Below the pieces are notes generated by a model, which was given only the letters and a program-made list of their open reading frames with translations, did no database searches and was not told where the DNA came from. From DAOTZU01 sp034433995 (GTDB lineage: Bacteria; Chloroflexota; Anaerolineae; UBA1429), in contig DAOTZU010000153.1 in assembly GCA_034433995.1 (NCBI GenBank), positions 1-12,233 of the forward strand: a stretch of 12,233 nucleotides of DNA, written 5' to 3'. Positions 7,507 to 12,233 of this stretch are shown piece after piece (position 1 is the stretch's first letter; each line of letters opens with the position of its first letter). The position numbers were made by a program, and so were the translations under genes.

Positions 7507-8681
7507 TCAAACTGGCACAATGCATGAGCCGTCTCGGCACCGAATCGGCCTTTGAGGTGTTGGCCCGGGCCCGGGCACTGGAGGCCCAGGGCAAGGAGAT
7601 CATCCATCTGGAGATCGGTGAGCCCGATTTCGACACGCCGTCCCACATCATCGAGGCGGCCTGCCAGGCCCTGCGCCAAGGGGCCACCCATTATACGCCT
7701 TCGGCGGGCATCCCCCAGTTGCGCCAGGCCATCGCCGAGGCCATGAGCCAGGCCCGGGGCTACCCCATCGATTGGCAACAGGTGGTGGTGACGCCCGGCG
7801 CCAAGCCCATCATGTTCTACGTCATCCTGGCCCTGGGCGAGCCGGGCGCCGAGATCATCTACCCCAACCCCGGTTTCCCCATCTATGAATCCATGATCAA
7901 CTTTACCGGGGCCAAGGCCGTGCCCATCCCCTTGCGCGAGGAGCGGGATTTCCGCTTCGACGTGAACGAGCTGCGCAGCCTGGTCACCCCGCGCACCCGG
8001 CTGATCATCCTCAACTCGCCCCACAATCCCACCGGCGGCGTGTTGGAGCCAGAGGACCTCAAGGCCATCGCCGAGATCTGCGTCCAGCGGGATATCCCTG
8101 TCCTCACCGATGAGGTGTATGAGCACATCCTCTACGAGGGCAAGTTCGCCAGCATCACCACCTATCCGGGGATGTCGCCTGCGGAGCGCTCCATCATCCT
8201 CCATGGCTTTTCCAAGACCTACGCCATGACGGGCTGGCGCTTGGGGTTCGGCATCATGCCGCGTGACCTGGCCGAGCACGTCACCCGCCTGATGACCAAC
8301 TCCAACTCGTGCACCAACGCGGCCACCCAATGGGCCGGCATCGCCGCGCTCAAGGGGCCACAGGATAGCGTGGCGCAGATGGTGGAGGCCTTCCGCCAGC
8401 GCCGCGACGTCATCGTGGAGGGGCTGAACAGCATTCCGGGGATCCGCTGCCGCAAACCCAAGGGGGCGTTCTATGTATTCCCCAACATCCAGGGCACCGG
8501 CATGGATAGCCGCACCTGCGAAAGGTTCCTCATGGACGAGGCGGGGGTGGCCTGCCTTTCGGGGACGGCCTTTGGCCAGTACGGCGAGGGCTACTTGCGC
8601 CTTTCCTACGCCAACTCGGTGGAGAACATCCAAAAAGCCCTGGAGCGGATCGCCAAGGCCCTGGCCAAACGCCGCGCCTAA
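7503..8681 (+). CDS. Class I/II PLP-dependent aminotransferase (aspartate aminotransferase type)
   Basis: 392 residues, normal for subgroup I-gamma aspartate aminotransferases; soluble, PLP-dependent transfer of an amino group between an amino acid and a 2-oxo acid. Seen: IGEPDFDTP (38-46), YTPSAGIPQLR (64-74), NPTG with N175 (175-178), DEVYE with D203 and Y206 for cofactor contact, SKTYAMTGWRLG with the Schiff-base lysine K238, and YLRLSYA with R366 expected to bind the substrate carboxylate. The start overlaps the glycosyltransferase stop in ATGA, with GGAGGG (7494-7499) close upstream. It is the fold type I family of amino-acid aminotransferases, not the DegT/ArnB sugar-nucleotide aminotransferases expected in glycan loci. 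Its place in the operon is therefore not explained by glycan assembly, and substrate specificity is uncertain. Confidence 0.9.
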   Translation: MIKLAQCMSRLGTESAFEVLARARALEAQGKEIIHLEIGEPDFDTPSHIIEAACQALRQGATHYTPSAGIPQLRQAIAEAMSQARGYPIDWQQVVVTPGAKPIMFYVILALGEPGAEIIYPNPGFPIYESMINFTGAKAVPIPLREERDFRFDVNELRSLVTPRTRLIILNSPHNPTGGVLEPEDLKAIAEICVQRDIPVLTDEVYEHILYEGKFASITTYPGMSPAERSIILHGFSKTYAMTGWRLGFGIMPRDLAEHVTRLMTNSNSCTNAATQWAGIAALKGPQDSVAQMVEAFRQRRDVIVEGLNSIPGIRCRKPKGAFYVFPNIQGTGMDSRTCERFLMDEAGVACLSGTAFGQYGEGYLRLSYANSVENIQKALERIAKALAKRRA

Positions 8682-8692
8682 AGGGGGCATGA

Positions 8693-8723
8693 CCCAGGGG
8701 CATGGCGAGGCCATGCCCCTGGG
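8693..8723. terminator. Perfect inverted repeat between convergent genes; probable bidirectional terminator
   Basis: CCCAGGGGCATGG (8693-8705), loop CGAGG, then CCATGCCCCTGGG (8711-8723): a 13-bp perfect, GC-rich stem. It begins 11 nt after the aminotransferase stop and ends 1 nt before the stop codon of the minus-strand gene, so it can act on both transcripts. Neither side is followed by a run of U, so it is not a classical intrinsic terminator. It could work by hairpin alone or protect 3' ends. Confidence 0.7.
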
Positions 8724-8724
8724 T

Positions 8725-9489
8725 TCACACGTCGATCTCGGCCACCGAGTTCACGATGCGGGTGGGCTGGTAGGGGAAACGGGCCACATCCTCCCGACGG
8801 GTGACGCCGCTGAGGACCAGGATCGTCTCCATGCCGCTCTCCACGCCGGCGATGATATCCGTATCCATGCGGTCGCCTATCATCACCGTCTCTTCCGAGT
8901 GTACCCCCAGATAGTTTAGGGCGTTGCGTATCATCAAGGGGTTGGGTTTGCCCACGAAAAAGGGGCTGATCCCGCTGGCCCGCTCGATGAGGGCGGCCAT
9001 GGCGCCGCAGGCGGGGACGAGGCCTCCTTCCGAGGGGCCGGCGGGATCGGGATTGGTGGCGATGAAATGCGCCCCCTGGGCCACCAGGCGGATGGCCTTG
9101 GTGACCAGATCGAGGTTGTAGCTGTGGGTCTCGCCCAAGACGACGTAATCGGGGTTCTGGTCCGTGATGATATAGCCCACGGCGTGGATGGCCTCCGTTA
9201 GCCCGCTCTCGCCGATGACAAAGGCCGTGCCGCCTGGCTTTTGCGCCTGCAGAAAGCGGGCCGTGGCCAGGGCGGACGTGTAGATGCGCTCCGGGGGCAC
9301 ATCCAGCCCGATGTTGCGCAAACGATGGGCCAGGTCGCCGGGGGTGTAGATGGGATTGTTGGTCAACACCAGAAACTTGGCCTGACGGGCCTTGAGCCGG
9401 GCGATGAATTGGTCGGCGCCCGGGATCAGCCGCGGCCCGCTGATGAGCACGCCATCCATATCGATGAGATAATTCTTGGCACGGTCCAT
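8725..9489 (-). CDS. HAD-superfamily subclass IIA hydrolase (NagD / p-nitrophenylphosphatase-like)
   Basis: 254 residues, the usual size for NagD-like phosphatases; a cytoplasmic Mg2+-dependent phosphomonoesterase. Seen: motif I DMDGVL (10-15) with nucleophile D10 and acid D12, motif II in VLTNNP (41-46; T43), the IIA cap region from about 70 to 175, motif III K181 in GKPNP, and motif IV GDRMDTD (205-211). The preferred start is ATG 9489, with AAGGAG 9 nt and GAGG 3 nt upstream. The frame stays open to 9585, but the extra 32 residues are unconserved-looking and would cover the promoter. It is a single gene, convergent with the aminotransferase and divergent from the membrane-EEP gene. The substrate is not predictable; related proteins hydrolyse small phosphates such as UMP or phosphoglycolate. 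Confidence 0.9.
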   Translation of the reverse strand: MDRAKNYLIDMDGVLISGPRLIPGADQFIARLKARQAKFLVLTNNPIYTPGDLAHRLRNIGLDVPPERIYTSALATARFLQAQKPGGTAFVIGESGLTEAIHAVGYIITDQNPDYVVLGETHSYNLDLVTKAIRLVAQGAHFIATNPDPAGPSEGGLVPACGAMAALIERASGISPFFVGKPNPLMIRNALNYLGVHSEETVMIGDRMDTDIIAGVESGMETILVLSGVTRREDVARFPYQPTRIVNSVAEIDV

Positions 9490-9518
9490 AGCCTCTTTCT
9501 CCTTGCTGGCTTGAGAAG

Positions 9519-9547
9519 ATTCTACAACAGAAGGCGACACGGGACAA
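9519..9547 (-). promoter_or_regulatory. Promoter of the HAD-IIA phosphatase gene
   Basis: On the minus strand, TTGTCC (complement of 9542-9547) and TAGAAT (9519-9524) are separated by exactly 17 bp: 4/6 and 5/6 matches to the -35 and -10 boxes. The predicted transcription start near 9512 gives a leader of about 23 nt before ATG 9489. This also argues against the longer reading frame. Confidence 0.6.
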
Positions 9548-9571
9548 GCTGCGAAAACGGGTACCGGCGCC

Positions 9572-9600
9572 TTGCCAGGGGACAAAACATCGGCTAAAAT
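9572..9600 (+). promoter_or_regulatory. Promoter of the membrane-EEP / glycosyltransferase operon
   Basis: TTGCCA (9572-9577), a 17-bp spacer and TAAAAT (9595-9600) each match the sigma-70 consensus at 5 of 6 positions. Transcription would start near 9607. ATG 9618 would then have a leader of only about 11 nt with no ribosome binding site, while ATG 9648 has about 41 nt. It lies back to back with the promoter of the phosphatase gene, with 24 bp between the two -35 boxes. Confidence 0.65.
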
Positions 9601-9636
9601 CCGCCCATCGATCGCCGATGGCTGAGCCGCTCATTC

Positions 9637-9643
9637 GGGGGGA
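9637..9643 (+). promoter_or_regulatory. Ribosome binding site selecting ATG 9648
   Basis: GGGGGGA lies 4 nt before ATG 9648. It is a purine-rich, if imperfect, Shine-Dalgarno match. The alternative ATG 9618, ten codons upstream in the same frame, has none. Confidence 0.5.
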
Positions 9644-9647
9644 TAGT

Positions 9648-11519
9648 ATGGCAGAAAAACCATACCGGCGCGTGATGGAGGCTACGGCACTGCTCCTGTT
9701 CACCCTGCAGGCCATCCGGGTCTTGTTCTCCATGCTCTTTGCCCGCGTCTATGATGCCGTGTTCGATGGCGAGGGACTGGTGGCCCTCTTGGTGGCGGCG
9801 GTGTTGACGCTGCTGGCTCTTTTGGCGCCCCTGTTCCTGCCCCGCCATGTACGGCATCCGCGGCGCTGGATGGCCGGAGGGGCCCTGGCCTGTGCCCTGG
9901 CGCGGCTCTTGCTGCAGCCCGCCGTGCCGGCCCTCGGCCTGTACGCCGCCATCGCCGTCCTGGGCGCGGCCAACTTTTATCTCGCCGGCCTGCTGCGCTG
10001 GCGGGCGCGGCGCTTGCCGCCGGCGCTTGGTTTGGCGGCGCTGCTCGATCAATTCCTTCGCGCCCTGGGCTACACTTATGATCCCAGCCTGTGGCTTTGG
10101 TGGCTGCCCATCCAGGTGCTGCTCTCCGGCGGCGTGATCTGGCTGGCCCTCTGGCGGCCCCCCAGGGGACAGGAGGACCATGGGTATGGGCATGAGCCGG
10201 GCCCCGAGCGGGCCGGGTTCGGCGCGGGGTTGGCCCTGGGCGTGGCCCTCTTTCTTCTGGCCTCGCTCTTGGCCCTGCCCAACGCCGCAGCCCGCTGGAC
10301 GGGCGGCAGCTACCCCATTCTGGTGGCCTTGCTCCTGGCCCTGACCGCCCTGCCCCTTTGGCCCTCCTTGCAGCGCTGGGTCGAAGAGGCGCTGGCCCCC
10401 AACCTGGTGGCCAAGATCATCATGGTGCTTTTGGCCCTCGCCGGGCTGGCGCTGGCCTACCAAGCCCGCGGGCCTCTCTCCCTCATCGCCCTGGCGGAGG
10501 CGGCGGCCGCCTTCTGGCTGCTCCTGCCGCTGAGCCTGCGGGCCGGCTCCCACCATGCCCGCTGGGGCCTGGCGTTGGGGATGCTCGCCTTCTTGCTCCT
10601 GGCCGTCTCGCATGCGTTCTCTTTTACCTACGCCTACACCCTGGCCTTTTTCAAGGGCGCCGGTCTGCCCACCTTCCTTGCGGCCGGCGTGGTGGCCCTG
10701 GTGCCTGCCTGTTGGGTGCGCAAGGGCCACCCCCTCACCGCGCCGGCCCTTGCCTGGCCGCGTTGGTGGCCCTGGGCGGGCGCCGCCATCCTCGCCGGCG
10801 CCACGGTGGTCTCCCTGCCCTGGCTGCCGCGCTTGGCCCAGGATACACCGGCAGTGCGGCTGGGCACCTATAACATCCACTATGGCTTTGATACCCACTG
10901 GCACCTCTCCTTGGAGGCCCAAGCGCGCACCATCGCCGCCAGCGGCGCCCAGGTGGTGGCATTGCAAGAGGTGGATACCGGCCGCTTGACCAGCTTTGGC
11001 GTGGACAACGCCCTGTGGCTCTCCCGCCGCCTGGGGATGCGCGCCATCTACCTCCCCACGGTGGAACATACTACCGGCATCGCCCTGCTCTCCAAGCTCC
11101 AGGTGAGAGAGAGCGACGGCATCCTCCTCCCCAGCCAAGGGGAACCCACGGGGATCGTCCGCGCCACGGTGCAGGTGGGCGGGCAACCCTTGCGGGCCCA
11201 CGGCATCTGGTTGGGGCTGAGCGAGGACGAGCGGCTACGCCAGTTGACGGCCGGCCTGGAATGGATCGGCCCCGGCCGGGCCACGCTGGCCGGGGATATG
11301 AACGCCACGTCCGATTCGCCCGTGTATGCCCTGATGGTGGCCCAGGGCTTTATCGATCCGTTCACGGTGCACGGCTTCGCTCCCCAACCCACCGATCCTG
11401 CCGAGGAACCCACCAAGCGCATTGACTATGTTTGGCTGCGCGGATTGCGGCCCACCGAGGCCCGGGTCCTCGACTCTTTGGCCTCCGATCACCGCATGGT
11501 GGTGGTGGAGGCTCGCTGA
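9648..11519 (+). CDS. Polytopic membrane protein with C-terminal endonuclease/exonuclease/phosphatase (EEP) domain
   Basis: 623 residues. About 1-395 is a hydrophobic region with roughly ten membrane segments; 403-623 is an EEP (DNase I-like) metal-dependent phosphodiesterase/phosphatase domain. EEP motifs seen: GTYNIH (406-411, N409), ALQEVDTG (438-445, metal ligand E441), GDMNAT (549-554, D550 and N552), RIDYVW near 588, and SDHRMV (613-618) with the catalytic D614-H615 pair. All key residues are present, so the domain should be active. EEP proteins include nucleases, sphingomyelinases and inositol-phosphate phosphatases. Membrane anchoring suggests a lipid, lipid-linked or extracellular substrate (inference). 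The membrane-then-EEP order recalls eukaryotic Cwh43/PGAP2-interacting proteins, but the membrane half shows no motif I can name. It is followed 8 nt later by a glycosyltransferase gene, probably in one operon. Confidence 0.85.
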   Translation: MAEKPYRRVMEATALLLFTLQAIRVLFSMLFARVYDAVFDGEGLVALLVAAVLTLLALLAPLFLPRHVRHPRRWMAGGALACALARLLLQPAVPALGLYAAIAVLGAANFYLAGLLRWRARRLPPALGLAALLDQFLRALGYTYDPSLWLWWLPIQVLLSGGVIWLALWRPPRGQEDHGYGHEPGPERAGFGAGLALGVALFLLASLLALPNAAARWTGGSYPILVALLLALTALPLWPSLQRWVEEALAPNLVAKIIMVLLALAGLALAYQARGPLSLIALAEAAAAFWLLLPLSLRAGSHHARWGLALGMLAFLLLAVSHAFSFTYAYTLAFFKGAGLPTFLAAGVVALVPACWVRKGHPLTAPALAWPRWWPWAGAAILAGATVVSLPWLPRLAQDTPAVRLGTYNIHYGFDTHWHLSLEAQARTIAASGAQVVALQEVDTGRLTSFGVDNALWLSRRLGMRAIYLPTVEHTTGIALLSKLQVRESDGILLPSQGEPTGIVRATVQVGGQPLRAHGIWLGLSEDERLRQLTAGLEWIGPGRATLAGDMNATSDSPVYALMVAQGFIDPFTVHGFAPQPTDPAEEPTKRIDYVWLRGLRPTEARVLDSLASDHRMVVVEAR

Positions 11520-11527
11520 GGAACACC

Positions 11528-12233
11528 ATGCGCATCGCCATGATCGGCCCGTTTGGTTTGCGGCCCAAAGGCACCATGGCGGTGCGGGCCCTGCCCTTGG
11601 CACGGGAATTGGCCGCCCGCGGCCATGCGGTGCTGGTGGTGATGCCGCCCTGGCATCCCCCCGCCGAGGCGCCCCGTCGTTGGCAGGCGGGGGGCGTGCA
11701 GTTGGCTTACGTGTCCCTGGGGCCGCGTTGGCCCGGTTTGTCGCATCTCGCCATCACCCTGCGCCTGGCGCGCCATGCCCTGGCTTGGGGCGCGGAGGTG
11801 ATCCACTGTTTTAAACCCAAGGGCTATAGCGGTTTGGCCCTCTTGGTCCTATGGCTGGCCCGGCGTTTGGGGCTGTGTCGCGCCCGGCTGGTGGTGGATG
11901 AGGACGATTGGGAGGGCCCCGGCGGCTGGAACGACCTGGAACCCTATTCTTTTTGGCTGCGGCGTTTCTTTGCCTGGCAGGAGCGTTGGGGCTTGCGCCA
12001 CAGCGACGCCGTGACGGTGGCCAGCCGCACCCTGCAGAGCTTGGTCTGGGCGCTGGGCGTGCCGCCGGCGCGGGTGTTTTATCTGCCCAACGGCACGGCG
12101 GGGGAACGCTCCCCCGGCGATGGCGCCGCCGCGCGTTCCCGTTACGGGCTACAAGGCGCGCCCGTGGTGTTGCTCTACACCCGCTTTTTCGAATATGACC
12201 CCGCGCGGGCGGTGGAGGTTTTCCGGCGGATCG
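11528..12233 (+). CDS. Glycosyltransferase, GT4-like (N-terminal 235 residues; runs off the right edge)
   Basis: The frame is open from ATG 11528 to the end of the window. GAGGA (11518-11522), overlapping the previous stop, lies 5 nt before the start. The N-terminal acceptor domain is recognisable: MRIAMIGPFGLRPKGTMAVR (1-20), then LPLARELAARGHAVLVV (22-38), the usual first strand and helix of GT-B glycosyltransferases. VIHCFKPKGYSGL (91-103), SDAVTVASRTL (159-169) and VFYLPNG (183-189) match the linker into the donor domain, which begins with VVLLYTRFFEYDP (213-225). An acidic DEDDWEG (124-130) sits where many GT4 proteins have a His-Asp pair. The donor-site EX7E motif would lie beyond the edge. 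It probably acts in the same glycan or glycolipid pathway as the upstream membrane-EEP protein; the sugar is unknown. Confidence 0.85.
   Translation, partial: MRIAMIGPFGLRPKGTMAVRALPLARELAARGHAVLVVMPPWHPPAEAPRRWQAGGVQLAYVSLGPRWPGLSHLAITLRLARHALAWGAEVIHCFKPKGYSGLALLVLWLARRLGLCRARLVVDEDDWEGPGGWNDLEPYSFWLRRFFAWQERWGLRHSDAVTVASRTLQSLVWALGVPPARVFYLPNGTAGERSPGDGAAARSRYGLQGAPVVLLYTRFFEYDPARAVEVFRRI

Noticed and set aside
7479..8714. 411-codon open frame on the minus strand
   Set aside because: It is antisense to the well-supported aminotransferase, with no conserved motif.
9490..9585. Extended start of the HAD-IIA phosphatase at 9585
   Set aside because: The 32 added residues precede the conserved start of the fold and would cover the promoter at 9519-9547. 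ATG 9489 has a good ribosome binding site.
9618..9647. ATG 9618 as the start of the membrane-EEP gene
   Set aside because: It would lie only about 11 nt after the predicted transcription start and has no ribosome binding site. ATG 9648 follows GGGGGGA.
9594..11201. 535-codon open frame on the minus strand
   Set aside because: It is antisense to the membrane-EEP gene, with low-complexity Gly/Gln/Arg-rich composition and no motif. It is a shadow of a hydrophobic, Leu-rich coding strand.
1..12233. Search by eye for CRISPR arrays, tRNA/rRNA genes, insertion sequences, att sites and riboswitches
   Set aside because: No regular repeat-spacer pattern, transposase or integrase frame, cloverleaf or long untranslated leader was seen. 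No intergenic gap exceeds about 160 nt.

Overview
The window looks like GC-rich bacterial chromosome. It carries a cell-envelope glycan locus next to the cell-shape gene mreB. The protein styles (a membrane O-antigen-ligase-like protein carrying a glycosidase-like domain, GtrA, GT4 glycosyltransferases, a short UXS-type decarboxylase) would fit a Chloroflexota (Anaerolineae-like) genome. That assignment is inference from general resemblance; there is no rRNA or other marker here. No mobile element, CRISPR array, tRNA or rRNA is visible, and gene packing is dense.

Layout. (1) 1-348, minus strand: the N-terminal 116 codons of mreB, running off the left edge, with a good extended -10 promoter in the short divergent gap. 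(2) 421-8681, plus strand: a tight six-gene run with gaps of 28, 6 and 12 nt followed by two start/stop overlaps. It encodes a glycosidase-like/O-antigen ligase fusion, a UDP-glucuronate decarboxylase (UDP-xylose synthase type), a second O-antigen ligase/polymerase-like membrane protein, a GtrA-family protein, a GT4 glycosyltransferase and a class I aminotransferase. It closes with a perfect 13-bp hairpin that also ends the convergent gene. (3) 8725-9489, minus strand: a HAD-IIA (NagD-like) phosphatase with its own promoter. (4) 9648 to the right edge, plus strand: a polytopic membrane protein with a C-terminal endonuclease/exonuclease/phosphatase (EEP) domain, preceded by a near-consensus promoter, then 8 nt later a truncated GT4 glycosyltransferase.

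How the parts may work together (inference): the decarboxylase would supply UDP-xylose, the glycosyltransferases would build lipid-linked glycan in the cytoplasm, GtrA may help move a lipid-linked sugar across the membrane, and the two Wzy/WaaL-like proteins would polymerise or transfer the glycan outside. The most unusual protein is the first. It places a glycosidase-like barrel outside the cell on the same chain as the ligase, with Gln where clan GH-A enzymes normally have the acid/base Glu, so it may bind glycan rather than cut it. The second protein worth attention is the membrane-EEP fusion, whose layout resembles eukaryotic Cwh43/PGAP2-interacting proteins.
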